Below are positions 46,876 through 59,140 of a stretch of 64,000 bases of DNA, in pieces (the first letter of the stretch is position 1; the number at the start of each line of letters is the position of its first letter). Origin of the DNA: Polydactylus sextarius (taxonomy: Eukaryota > Chordata > Actinopteri > Polynemidae); assembly GCA_016801845.1 (NCBI GenBank), contig CM028931.1:18554302-18618301 (forward strand). Reading direction: 5' to 3'. The notes below the pieces were generated by a model. It did not search any database. It had not been told where the DNA came from and saw nothing but the letters and a program-made list of their open reading frames with translations. Both the position numbers and the translations under genes were made by a program.

Positions 46876-49800
46876 AGAGACGCAAAGACTCAAAGAGACA
46901 AAAAGACACAAAGACACAAAGACTCAAAGACTCAACGAGACAAAAAGACAGAGAGAGACAGAAAGACACAAAGACACAAAGACTCAAAGACTCAATGAGA
47001 CAAAAAGACTTAAAGAGACACAAAGAGACACAAAGAGACAAAGACACTCAAAGAGACAAAAAGACAAAGACTCAAAGAGACAAAGAGACACAAAGAGACT
47101 CAAAGAGACAAAAGACTCAACAAAAAAAGACACAAAGAGACAAAGACTCAAAGAGACAAAAAGACACAAAGACTCAACGAGACAAAAAGACAGAGAGAGA
47201 CACAAAGAGACAAAGACTCAAAGAGACAAAGACTCAAAGACTCAACGAGAAAAAGACACAAAGACTCAACAAAGAGACAAAGACACAAAGACTCAAAGAC
47301 ACAAAAGACTCAACGAGACTCAACAAAGAGACAAAGACTCAAAGAGACAAAGACAAAACTCAACGAGACTTAAAGAGACACAAAGACAAAAAGACAAAGA
47401 CTCAAAGAGACAAAAACAGAGAGAGACACACAAAGACTCAAAGACTCAAAGAGACAACGAGACAAAAGAAGACAGAGAGAGACACAAAGAGACAAAGAGA
47501 CAAAGACTCAAAGACTCAAAGACTTAACGAGACAAAAAGACACAAAGACTCAAAGACTCAATGAGACAAAAAGACTTAAAGAGACACAAAGAGACAAAGA
47601 CTCAAAGAGACAAAAAGACACAAAGACTCAAAGACTCAACGAGACAAAAAGACAGAGAGAGACACAAAGAGACAAAAAGATGCAAAGACTCAAAGAGACA
47701 AAGACTCAAAGACTCAAAAAGAGACAAAAAGACACAAAGACTCAAAGACTCAAAGAGACAAAAAGACAGAGAGACTCAACGAGACAAAAAGACAGAGAGA
47801 GACTCAACGAGACAAAGACTCAAAGAGACAAAGACTCAACGAGACAAAAACAGAGAGAGACAGAAACAGAAAAAAAGACGCAAAGACTCAAAGAGACAAA
47901 GACTCAAAGACTCAACAAGACAAAAAGACACAAAGAATCAAAGACTCAACGAGACAAAGACTCAACGAGACAGAAAGAGACAAAGACTCAAAGAGACAAA
48001 AACACACAAAGACACAAAGACTCAAAGACTCAACGAGACAAAAAGACAGAGAGAGACAGAAAGAGACAAAGACTCACAGACTCAAAGACTCAAAGAGAAA
48101 AAGACTCAAAGACTCAAAGACACAAAGACTCAAAGACTCAATGAGACAAAAAGACTTAAAGAGACACAAAGAGACAAAGACTCAAAGAGACAAAAAGACA
48201 GAGAGAGACACAAAGAGACAAAAAGATGCAAAGACTCAAAGAGACAAAGACTCAACGAGACAAAAAGAGACAAAGACTCAACGAGACAAAAAGACACAAA
48301 GACACAAAGACTCAACGAGACAAAAACACACAAAGACACAAAGACTCAAAGACTCAACGAGACAAAAAGACAGAGAGAGACACAAAGAGACAAAAAGATG
48401 CAAAGACTCAAACAGACAAAGACTCAACGAGACAAAAAGAGACAAAGACTCAACGAGACAAAAAGACACAAAGACACAACGAGACAAAAAGACAGAGAGA
48501 GACAGAAAGAGACAGAAAGAGACAAAGACTCAAAGAGACAAAGACACAAAGACACAACGAGACAAAAAGACAGAGAGAGACTCAAAGAGACAGAAAGAGA
48601 CAAAGACTCAAAGAGACAAAGACTCAAAGACTCAAAGAGACAAAAACAGAGAGAGACAGAAAGAAACAAAAAGACGCAAAGACACAACGAGACAAAGACT
48701 CAAAGACTCAAAGACTCAACGAGACAAAAAGACACAAAGACTCAAAGACTCAACAAGACAGAAACAGAGAGAGACAGAAAGAGACAAAAAGACGCAAAGA
48801 CTCAAAGAGACAAAGACTCAAAGACTCAACGAGACAAAAAGACACAAAGACACAACGAGACAAAGACTCAAAGACTCAACGAGACAAAAACAGAGAGAGA
48901 GACAGAAAGAAACAAAAAGACGCAAAGACTCAAAGAGACAAAGACTCAAAGACTCAACGAGACAAAAAGACACAAAGACTCAAAGACTCAACAAGACAGA
49001 AACAGAGAGAGACAGAAAGAGACAAAAAGACGCAAAGACTCAACGAGACAAAAACAGAGAGAGAGACAGAAAGAAACAAAAAGACGCAAAGACTCAAAGA
49101 GACAAAGACTCAAAGACTCAACGAGACAAAAAGACACAAAGACTCAAAGACTCAACAAGACAGAAACAGAGAGAGACAGAAAGAGACAAAAAGACGCAAA
49201 GACTCAAAGAGACAAAGACTCAAAGACTCAAAGACTCAACGAGACAAAAAGACACAAAGACTCAAAGACTCAACAAGACAGAAACAGAGAGAGACAGAAA
49301 GAGACAAAAAGACGCAAAGACTCAAAGAGACAAAGACTCAAAGACTCAACGAGACAAAAACAGAGAGAGAGACAGAAAGAAACAAAAAGACGCAAAGACT
49401 CAAAGAGACGCAAAGACTCAAAGACTCAACGAGACAAAAAGACACAAAGACACAAAGATACAAAGACTCAACGAGACAAAAACAGAGAGAGACAGAAACA
49501 GACAAAAAGACGCAAAGACTCAAAGACTCAACAAGACAGAAACAGAGAGAGACAGAAAGAGACAAAAAGACGCAAAGACTCAAAGAGACAAAGACTCAAA
49601 GACTCAACAAGACAGAAACAGAGAGAGACAGAAAGAGACAAAAAGACACAAAGACTCAAAGACTCAACAAGACAGAAACAGAGAGAGACAGAAAGAGACA
49701 AAAAGACGCAAAGACTCAAAGAGACAAAGACTCAAAGACTCAAAGACTCAACGAGACAAAAAGACACAAAGACTCAAAGACTCAACAAGACAAAAACAGA

Positions 49801-52263
49801 GAGAGACAGAAAGAGACAAAAAGACTCAAAGACTTAACAAGACAAAAACAGAGAGAGACAGAAAGAGACAAAGACTCAAAGAGACAAAGACTCAAAGACT
49901 CAACGAGACAAAAACAGAGAGAGAGACAGAAAGAAACAAAAAGACGCAAAGACTCAAAGAGACGCAAAGACTCAAAGACTCAACGAGACAAAAAGACACA
50001 AAGACACAAAGATACAAAGACTCAACGAGACAAAAACAGAGAGAGACAGAAACAGACAAAAAGACGCAAAGACTCAAAGAGACAAAGACTCAAAGACTCA
50101 ACGAGACAAAAACAGAGAGAGAGACAGAAAGAAACAAAAAGACGCAAAGACTCAAAGAGACAAAGACTCAAAGACTCAACGAGACAAAAAGACACAAAGA
50201 CACAAAGATACAAAGACTCAACAAGACAAAAACAGAGAGAGAGAGAAAAGAGACAAAAAGACGACAAAGACTCAAAGACTCAACGAGACAAAAAGACACA
50301 AAGACTCAAAGACTCAACAAGACAAAAACAGAGAGAGACAGAAAGAGACAAAAAGACGCAAAGACTCAAAGAGACAAAGACTCAAAGACTCAACGAGACA
50401 AAAAGACACAAAGACTCAAAGACTCAACAAGACAAAAACAGAGAGAGACAGAAAGAGACAAAGACTCAAAGAGACAAAGACTCAAAGACTCAACGAGACA
50501 AAAACAGAGAGAGAGACAGAAAGAAACAAAAAGACGCAAAGACTCAAAGAGACGCAAAGACTCAAAGACTCAACGAGACAAAAAGACACAAAGACACAAA
50601 GATACAAAGACTCAACGAGACAAAAACAGAGAGAGACAGAAACAGACAAAAAGACGCAAAGACTCAAAGAGACAAAGACTCAAAGACTCAACGAGACAAA
50701 AAGACACAAAGACACAAAGATACAAAGACTCAACAAGACAAAAACAGAGAGAGACAGAAAGAGACAAAAAGACGCAAAGACTCAAAGACTCAACGAGACA
50801 AAAAGACACAAAGACTCAAAGACTCAACAAGACAAAAACAGAGAGAGACAGAAAGAGACAAAAAGACGCAAAGACTCAAAGAGACAAAGACTCAAAGACT
50901 CAACGAGACAAAAAGACACAAAGACTCAAAGACTCAACGAGACAAAAAGACAGAGAGAGACAGAAAGAGACAAAGACTCAAAGACACAAAAACACACAAA
51001 GACACAAAGACTCAAAGACTCAACGAGACAAAAAGACAGAGAGAGACAGAAAGAGACAAAGACTCAAAGAGACAAAAACACACAAAGACACAAAGACTCA
51101 AAGACTCAACGAGACAAAAAGACAGAGAGAGACAGAAAGAGACAAAGACTCACAGACTCAAAGACTCAAAGACTCAAAGACTCAAAGACTCAAAGAGAAA
51201 AAGACTCAAAGACTCAAAGACTCAAAGACTCAACGAGACAAAAACAGAGAGAGACAGAAACAGACAAAAAGACGCAAAGACTCAAAGAGACAAAGACTCA
51301 AAGACTCAACGAGACAAAAAGACACAAAGACTCAAAGACTCAACGAGACAAAAACAGAGAGAGAGACAGAAAGAAACAAAAAGACGCAAAGACTCAAAGA
51401 GACAAAGACTCAAAGACTCAACGAGACAAAAAGACACAAAGACTAAAAGACTCAACAAGACAAAAACAGAGAGAGACAGAAAGAGACAAAGACTCAAAGA
51501 GACAAAAACACACAAAGACACAAAGACTCAAAGACTCAACGAGACAAAAAGACAGAGAGAGACAGAAAGAGACAAAGACTCACAGACTCAAAGACTCAAA
51601 GACTCAACGAGACAAAAAGACAGAGAGAGACAGAAAGAGACAAAGACTCACAGACTCAAAGACTCAAAGACTCAAAGACTCAAAGACTCAAAGAGAAAAA
51701 GACTCAAAGACTCAAAGACACAAAGACTCAAAGACTCAAAGACTCAACGAGACAAAAACAGAGAGAGACAGAAACAGACAAAAAGACGCAAAGACTCAAA
51801 GAGACAAAGACTCAACGAGACAAAAAGACTCAAAGACTCAACGAGACAAAAAGACAGAGAGAGACAGAAAGAGACAAAGACTCACAGACTCAAAGACTCA
51901 AAGACTCAAAGACTCAAAGACTCAAAGAGAAAAAGACTCAAAGACTCAAAGACACAAAGACTCAAAGACTCAAAGACTCAACGAGACAAAAACAGAGAGA
52001 GACAGAAACAGACAAAAAGACGCAAAGACTCAAAGAGACAAAGACTCAACGAGACAAAAAGACTCAAAGACTCAACGAGACAAAAACAGAGAGAGAGACA
52101 GAAAGAAACAAAAAGACGCAAAGACTCAAAGAGACAAAGACTCAAAGACTCAACGAGACAAAAAGACACAAAGACTCAAAGACTCAACAAGACAAAAACA
52201 GAGAGAGACAGAAAGAGACAAAAAGACGCAAAGACTCAAAGAGACAAAGACTCAAAGACTCAA
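46876..52263. repeat. Giant 8-bp-unit tandem array, about 5.4 kb
   Basis: Built from 8-mers AAAGACTC, AAAGAGAC, AAAGACAC and AACGAGAC, with 10-mers from extra A (GAGACAAAAA) and GA-rich stretches (GACAGAGAGAGACAGAAA). From about 48.6 kb a higher-order period near 119 bp appears, marked by AAAAAGACGCAAAGACTC. The plus strand is almost free of stops in all frames, giving frames of 1101 and 1647 codons that repeat RQRLKDSKTQ-like peptides. Because 8 is not a multiple of 3, every frame cycles through the same peptide, the mark of a repeat and not of a gene. The plus strand is about 75% purine with almost no T. Confidence 0.95.
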
Positions 52264-53160
52264 ACATCTGGACATTCAACATGTGGACATTCAACATCTG
52301 GACGTTCAACATGTGGACGTTCAACATCTGGACATCAAACATCTGGACATTCAACATGTGGACGTCAAACATCTGGACGTCAAACATCTGGACATTCAAC
52401 ATCTGGACGTCAAACATCTGGACATTCAACATCTGGACATTCAACATCTGGACATTCAACATGTGGACGTCAAACATCTGGACATTCAACATCTGGACGT
52501 CAAACATCTGGACATTCAACATCTGGACATTCAACATCTGGACATTCAACATCTGGACATTCAACATCTGGACGTCAAACATCTGGACATTCAACATCTG
52601 GACATTCAACATGTGGACGTCAAACATCTGGACATTCAACATGTGGACATTCAACATCTGGACGTTCAACATCTGGACGTCAAACATCTGGACATTCAAC
52701 ATCTGGACGTCAAACATCTGGACATTCAACATCTGGACATTCAACATGTGGACATTCAACATCTGGACGTCAAACATCTGGACATTCAACATCTGGACAT
52801 TCAACATGTGGACGTCAAACATCTGGACATTCAACATGTGGACATTCAACATCTGGACATTCAACATCTGGACGTTCAACATCTGGACGTCAAACATCTG
52901 GACATTCAACATCTGGACATTCAACATCTGGACATTCAACATCTGGACGTCAAACATCTGGACATTCAACATCTGGACATTCAACATCTGGACATTCAAC
53001 ATGTGGACGTCAAACATCTGGACATTCAACATGTGGACATTCAACATGTGGACATTCAACATGTGGACATTCAACATCTGGACGTTCAACATCTGGACGT
53101 CAAACATCTGGACATTCAACATCTGGACATTCAACATCTGGACGTCCAACACGTGGACGT
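52264..53160. repeat. 15-bp minisatellite, first array, about 60 units
   Basis: Units ACATSTGGACATTCA, ACATCTGGACGTCAA and ACATCTGGACGTTCA follow one another without a break. Variation is limited to a few linked positions (TCT/TGT and ATTCA/GTCAA/GTTCA). As 15 is a multiple of three, five frames stay open, repeating for example TSGHS or MLNVQ. No plausible gene. Confidence 0.96.
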
Positions 53161-53724
53161 CAGCGTTGACACAGTGAAGAAAGCTCCTGAGGGTTTGGTC
53201 GGAGCCATAACGAGGACGAAGGAGCTTCGACAGATGATGTGGACTCTGACGTGGTCTTTTCTTCTTGGAACTAAGGTCTGATCCAGATCGGCTGCATCGA
53301 GTCTCAGCTGTTGTGTCTGGAGCTTTAGCAGCTTCTCCGTCTGATCCTTGATTCAGCTCAGACTTGGTTTCCTGGACAAAGTGGATTTTCTGATCTTCTT
53401 CACTTTAAACGGTTACAAGCTGCTGCAGCGTTGTTCTCTGAATCATTGAGCAGCTTAAATCAATTCACCTCTGATTATGTTCATCAATCACTTTAATTCA
53501 ATTCTAAATCGTTATACGGAAGATCATGGTTTCTACAGTTATTTTACATTAACACCAACATGTAGATTTCAGCCCAAACCTGTGACTCACTGATCATTAT
53601 TGGTCTTTTTAATGATCAGAGCTGATCAATATTAGTACTAGTATGTTTAATTATTAGTACTACTGGTCCTCCTCTTCATCATCATCATCATCAGTGTCAG
53701 AGCCATGTTGGAAAACAAGTATTA
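53161..53724. repeat. Unique 564-bp flank, first copy of a recent duplication
   Basis: Differs from 55155-55715 by two substitutions (around 53505-53520) and one CAT triplet. Contains AT-rich DNA and no exon that I can support. Confidence 0.95.
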
Positions 53725-54287
53725 GACAGAAAGAGACAAAGACTCAAAGAGACAAAAACACACAAAGACACAAAGACTCAAAGACTCAACGAGACAAAAA
53801 GACAGAGAGAGACAGAAAGAGACAAAGACTCACAGACTCAAAGACTCAAAGACTCAACGAGACAAAAAGACAGAGAGAGACAGAAAGAGACACAGACTCA
53901 AAGACTCAAAGACTCAAAGACTCAAAGAGAAAAAGACTCAAAGACTCAAAGACACAAAGACTCAAAGACTCAAAGACTCAAAGACTCAAAGACTCAACGA
54001 GACAAAAACAGAGAGAGACAGAAACAGACAAAAAGACGCAAAGACTCAAAGAGACAAAGACTCAACGAGACAAAAAGACACAAAGACTCAAAGACTCAAC
54101 GAGACAAAAACAGAGAGAGAGACAGAAAGAAACAAAAAGACGCAAAGACTCAAAGAGACAAAGACTCAAAGACTCAACGAGACAAAAAGACACAAAGACT
54201 CAAAGACTCAACAAGACAAAAACAGAGAGAGACAGAAAGAGACAAAAAGACGCAAAGACTCAAAGAGACAAAGACTCAAAGACTCAA
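53725..54287. repeat. 8-bp-unit array, duplicated part
   Basis: Corresponds to the end of the giant array from about 51475 onward, shortened by about 220 bp through internal unit loss. It abuts unique sequence sharply at 53724/53725. Confidence 0.93.
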
Positions 54288-55154
54288 ACATCTGGACATT
54301 CAACATGTGGACGTTCAACATGTGGACGTTCAACATCTGGACATCAAACATCTGGACATTCAACATGTGGACGTCAAACATCTGGACGTCAAACATCTGG
54401 ACATTCAACATGTGGACGTCAAACATCTGGACATTCAACATCTGGACATTCAACATGTGGACATTCAACATGTGGACGTCCAACATCTGGACATTCAACA
54501 TCTGGACGTCAAACATCTGGACATTCAACATCTGGACATTCAACATGTGGACGTCAAACATCTGGACATTCAACATGTGGACATTCAACATCTGGACGTT
54601 CAACATGTGGACGTCAAACATCTGGACATTCAACATCTGGACGTCAAACATCTGGACATTCAACATCTGGACATTCAACATGTGGACATTCAACATCTGG
54701 ACGTCAAACATCTGGACATTCAACATCTGGACATTCAACATGTGGACGTCAAACATCTGGACATTCAACATGTGGACATTCAACATCTGGACATTCAACA
54801 TCTGGACGTTCAACATCTGGACGTCAAACATCTGGACATTCAACATCTGGACGTTCAACATCTGGACGTCAAACATCTGGACATTCAACATCTGGACATT
54901 CAACATCTGGACATTCAACATCTGGACGTCAAACATCTGGACATTCAACATCTGGACATTCAACATCTGGACATTCAACATGTGGACGTCAAACATCTGG
55001 ACATTCAACATGTGGACATTCAACATGTGGACATTCAACATGTGGACATTCAACATCTGGACGTTCAACATCTGGACGTCAAACATCTGGACATTCAACA
55101 TCTGGACATTCAACATCTGGACATTCAACATCTGGACGTCCAACACGTGGACGT
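54288..55154. repeat. 15-bp minisatellite, second array, about 58 units
   Basis: Same units as 52264-53160. The last 20 or so units follow the same variant order as in the first array, while the early part has lost and changed units. Confidence 0.96.
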
Positions 55155-55715
55155 CAGCGTTGACACAGTGAAGAAAGCTCCTGAGGGTTTGGTCGGAGCC
55201 ATAACGAGGACGAAGGAGCTTCGACAGATGATGTGGACTCTGACGTGGTCTTTTCTTCTTGGAACTAAGGTCTGATCCAGATCGGCTGCATCGAGTCTCA
55301 GCTGTTGTGTCTGGAGCTTTAGCAGCTTCTCCGTCTGATCCTTGATTCAGCTCAGACTTGGTTTCCTGGACAAAGTGGATTTTCTGATCTTCTTCACTTT
55401 AAACGGTTACAAGCTGCTGCAGCGTTGTTCTCTGAATCATTGAGCAGCTTAAATCAATTCACCTCTGATTATGTTCATCAATCACTTTAATTCAATTCTA
55501 AGTCGTTATACTGAAGATCATGGTTTCTACAGTTATTTTACATTAACACCAACATGTAGATTTCAGCCCAAACCTGTGACTCACTGATCATTATTGGTCT
55601 TTTTAATGATCAGAGCTGATCAATATTAGTACTAGTATGTTTAATTATTAGTACTACTGGTCCTCCTCTTCATCATCATCATCAGTGTCAGAGCCATGTT
55701 GGAAAACAAGTATTA
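55155..55715. repeat. Unique flank, second copy of the recent duplication
   Basis: About 99.6% identical to 53161-53724 by eye. Similarity ends after AACAAGTATTA. Confidence 0.95.
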
Positions 55716-55727
55716 TTACATTTACAC

Positions 55728-56240
55728 AATAAAGTCGTAGTTTCACAAGAATAATAGAAATATTACAACTTCTATTCTTGTAAATTTACGACTTTTATTC
55801 AGAAAATATTAGGAATTCATTCTTGAGCTATTACAATTTTTATTCTCATAAAACTACAACTTTCTTCTCATAAATATTATGTCTTTTCCTGTAGAAATAT
55901 CGTGATTTTTCCTCCTGAGACTTATGGGACTTATCCTCCTCAAACTGTAACGTTTATTCTTAAAATATTACGACTTTATCCTCATAAAACTACGACTGTT
56001 ATTCATGAAAATATTGCGACTAATTTTCTTAAATTTACGACTTTTATTCTCGAGATATCACAACTTTATCCTAGTAAAACTACGACTTACTGCTGGAAAT
56101 GTATTACTTTAATTCTTGCACATTTACGACTTTTTTGTCTTTTAAATTTAAGAATTTTATTCTTGAAAACATTACGACTTGTATCGTCGTCAAACCACTC
56201 CTTTCTTCTTAAAGTATTGAGACTTTAGGTCGTCAAACTG
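55728..56240. repeat. Degenerate TTTACGACTTTTATTC-type repeat, about 0.5 kb
   Basis: Repeated CGACTTTTATTC, TAAAACTACGACTT and AATATTACGACTT segments with strong divergence. It starts next to the end of the duplicated block. Same family as 39440-39615. Confidence 0.82.
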
Positions 56241-57547
56241 CTCCTTTCTTCTCCATATTTCAGACAGACTCGTCTCGGCGTCGCCCACGTCGACGGAGGA
56301 GTAATGTCCTGATTTCACTCTCACAAAGCGCTGACCGGCCTTGAAGCTCCACACTCCTCCATCGCTCTGCGTCCAGCGAATTGACTGGCAGACGTCTGAA
56401 CGGGATCTTCCTGACTAATGGACGTGCGTCGTCGTCGTCGGCGTCGTTACACCAGGTGCATTTAGTGAGTCAACAGGCGGAGGAAAATCACTCACGTACA
56501 AAGTGTTTCTAAAGCGCAGCCTCGCTCAGAGGAAAATACATCAGGAGAAAAATGATGTTGAACATTGATCCTGTGCTGCGCCTCCGGTCCGGCCTCCGTT
56601 TGTGACAGGATATGACAACATAATGTAGGGCCACAGCCCGTGACAGAGCGCCGGGCTCGGGTCGTAAATCTCATTCAAGTGGAGGTTAAAGGCTGTAGAC
56701 GAGGAGGCTGCGGCTCCTACATCCTCGCTCTGCTGTTGTTGAATATTACAGCAGCTCTAACGTCTCCGTGTTTCCCAGCAGCTCTGATTTACATTTTTCA
56801 TTCTAATAATAAAATCACACAGCGTTTTTCCCGCAGCTCTCACGACTCTTCACCAGGTGAAATAAACACGATCAATGAAACATTTCAGGTCACATCAACG
56901 TCTGCCGCTCACATCGACCTCTTAATGGAAGCGGCTGCAGGTGATGGCGGCGGCCACCAGGGGGCAGCGTCTGTAGAAACCGTCTGAGGGAATGAAAGTT
57001 ATTTATATAATCAAACTTAATCACATCCTATATCTCCATGGTAACAACCGCCAGGGCAGGTTTTTCCAGGTCGTTTCACTTTCGCAAAGTAAACACAAAA
57101 ACGGTCATTTGATATTTATATGTAAATGTTTCCAGACTCACTTTCTGTTTCTGTTCTTCAAAGAGGATGTAGTGCTAAAGAAAATCTAAATAACAACACA
57201 TATATATACATATACTCTATACGCCGGCTCCTCACAAACTCAAATGAGAGAAAATCAGAAAATCGTTTCAATGAAAAACTGAGACGACGGACGGACGCTG
57301 TTTAACCTCCAGGTCACATGTTTCCAGTCAGTTTCCTGTTTGTCACTGTTTCATTAGAAGAAACTAACTCTCTCTGTAACGCAGCAGGACATTGATTTTC
57401 ACATCAAACACCAGCTCTGACGTGAAGAAAACTTCAACCTTCAAACTGAGAATATCTGAAGATACGACAACATCAACAAGATGGACGTCGTTTATGAAGG
57501 AAGAGTCAGTAGATCCTGGAGTCTCAATGTCCATTTAAAGAGACGAC
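56241..57547. other. Noncoding stretch
   Basis: A GC-moderate part (56280-56480) contains a CGTCGTCGTCGTCGG run near 56427. An open frame at 56640-56987 has a hydrophobic stretch but no ATG start or exon boundary that I trust. Confidence 0.3.
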
Positions 57548-57892
57548 CTGGAGGAATTTAAACCGCCAACACCAGTCAAACACCAACAAGAGACACTTAA
57601 CATCCATCGTTTCACAACCAAATAGTTAACAATGAAAGTAAATGGGGCAGTCAGACAAACGTATCTAAACTGTCATTTTTTAACCACTAATAAAGCTCAA
57701 AATATCATTTCACTTCAGCAGTAGCATGAATAGGGTCCCTACACATAAACTGAAGTACTGATAACTTAGTAAGTGAACCCAGAGTTTATTAAAAACACTG
57801 TTTTACAAGACTTACCCAACGTCTGCTTTTATAACAACTGGTGATGAAGGATGTTCCACATCAGCAGATTCATCATTTTACTGAACAACAGG
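57548..57892 (-). mobile_element. Fold-back element, copy 3 (reversed orientation)
   Basis: Reads as the reverse complement of the right two-thirds of copies 1 and 2. It runs from the outer segment (CTGGAGGAATTTAAACC), through the inverted repeat at 57617-57660 and the conserved core, to one arm of the stem near 57853-57872. The similarity stops at 57892, after ACTGAACAACAGG. Confidence 0.75.
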
Positions 57893-57949
57893 TCGAAGTG
57901 TCTGTGAAGAGACGAGGAAAATGATGTGATTCATCCAGCAGATTCAAGG

Positions 57950-58050
57950 CTGGTGGTCTGGACCAGTTCTGGACCAGTTCTGGACCTGGTCTGGACCTGG
58001 TCTGGACCAGTTCTGGACCAGTTCTGGACCTGGTCTGGACCTGGTCTGCA
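57950..58050. repeat. 11-bp minisatellite between two fold-back elements, about nine units
   Basis: Units GGACCAGTTCT and GGACCTGGTCT in mixed order. Each unit nearly reads as a palindrome (CCAGTTCTGG, CCTGGTCTGG). Confidence 0.88.
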
Positions 58051-58204
58051 GACGATGATGATGAGGACACATAGAGGAAACTAAACATGCAGGGTTGATG
58101 TTTTTAGATTGATGTAACAAGCTGCTGTCGGAGTCAAACATTAACAAGTAACTTTAAACATTTAGAAACACTGAAGATCAATGATCCAGACTGATTTACA
58201 AGAA

Positions 58205-58400
58205 TTAACCGACGTCTCAGCAGATTCTTCATGTTCCTGTTGTTCAGTAAAATGATGAATCTGCTGATGTGGAACATCCTTTACCACCAGTTGTTATAAA
58301 CCAGATGAATTTAGACACGTTTGGCTGACTGCCCCATTTACTTTCTTTGTTAACTGTTTGGTTGTGAAACAACTGGATGTTACTGGATGTTTACCAGCGT
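58205..58400 (+). mobile_element. Fold-back element, copy 4 (partial, forward orientation)
   Basis: Carries a damaged left stem arm and CATGTTCCTGTTGTTCAGTA. The right stem arm (58256-58275), CCACCAGTTGTTATAA and the right inverted repeat ending at 58362 follow. The roughly 200-bp core is deleted. It faces copy 3 across about 310 bp, so the two may be halves of one rearranged insertion. Confidence 0.65.
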
Positions 58401-58499
58401 TAAATATCTCTAGATCATCACTTTAATGAAACTCATGTTCAACTTTCTGGTGTGAATATCGTCAGTGTCTTGGTCTGTGAAGTAGTTTCTATCATGCAG

Positions 58500-58562
58500 C
58501 CTCTCCTCCTCCTCCTCCTCCTCCTCCTCCTCCTCCTCTTCCTCCTCCTCCTCCTCCTCCAT
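58500..58562. repeat. CTC trinucleotide microsatellite
   Basis: About 21 CTC units with one TTC. Confidence 0.93.
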
Positions 58563-59140
58563 CAAACACTGAGAGAAAAGCAGCGTTGGCCTTTTCAAGC
58601 TTCATGTGATATTTACTACATCAGAGCTCATACCTAATTATCTCCACAGCAGGTAACAATCAATTACAACACCAGCGTTTCTCCTGGTGACGATCTTCTC
58701 TTCTTTTGAGGAAGAAGTGGCAGCTGCCGTGTGCGGCTGACCTTCAGTGACGACAGCCACGAGATGCTTTAAGTCGTGTAGCAGACGAAGCTGAGACTGT
58801 GACTGTCAGTTTAAAGATGGTGGGATGTTGGACTGAACATTAAGTCTGAGCTTTAATCACAAACGAGGCCCGAGGCTTCGTGTCCAGACGTCCACGCCGC
58901 TGCTGGTTTTAATTACTGACTGGTCGTCTCACCGGGAGACGTTGACGTGATTTGATCCGAACACGTCCGGACGGAGACAGAGACAGCTGCTGCTGCTGTT
59001 TCATTATCTCAACACTGAACATCCGTTACCTTCTCACATTTAATTACACTGATTAGAAAACTCACTAATACTATAATGATGTGTGTGTGTGTGGTCATTG
59101 TTTCTAACGCTACATAACAGCTTGGTTTGTTACTATTTAA
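58563..59140. other. Noncoding stretch; possible conserved element at 58585-58690
   Basis: 58585-58690 has TACCTAATTATCTCC and AACAATCAATTACAAC motifs. A short GT run lies at 59082-59092. Confidence 0.3.

Noticed and set aside
52184..53152. Minus-strand frame of 322 codons repeating MLNVQ, and plus-strand shadows repeating NIWTF and HLDIQ
   Set aside because: Side effect of a 15-bp unit with no stop in five of the six frames.
48226..53169. Open frame of 1647 codons, and the related 1101-, 758- and 489-codon frames
   Set aside because: All lie within 8-bp and 15-bp tandem units that lack stop codons. All frames give the same cycling peptides, no domain is present, and the reading passes straight from one repeat type into another.
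56640..56987. 115-codon frame with a hydrophobic stretch
   Set aside because: Opens with GTG rather than ATG, has no credible exon edges, and shows no family resemblance.
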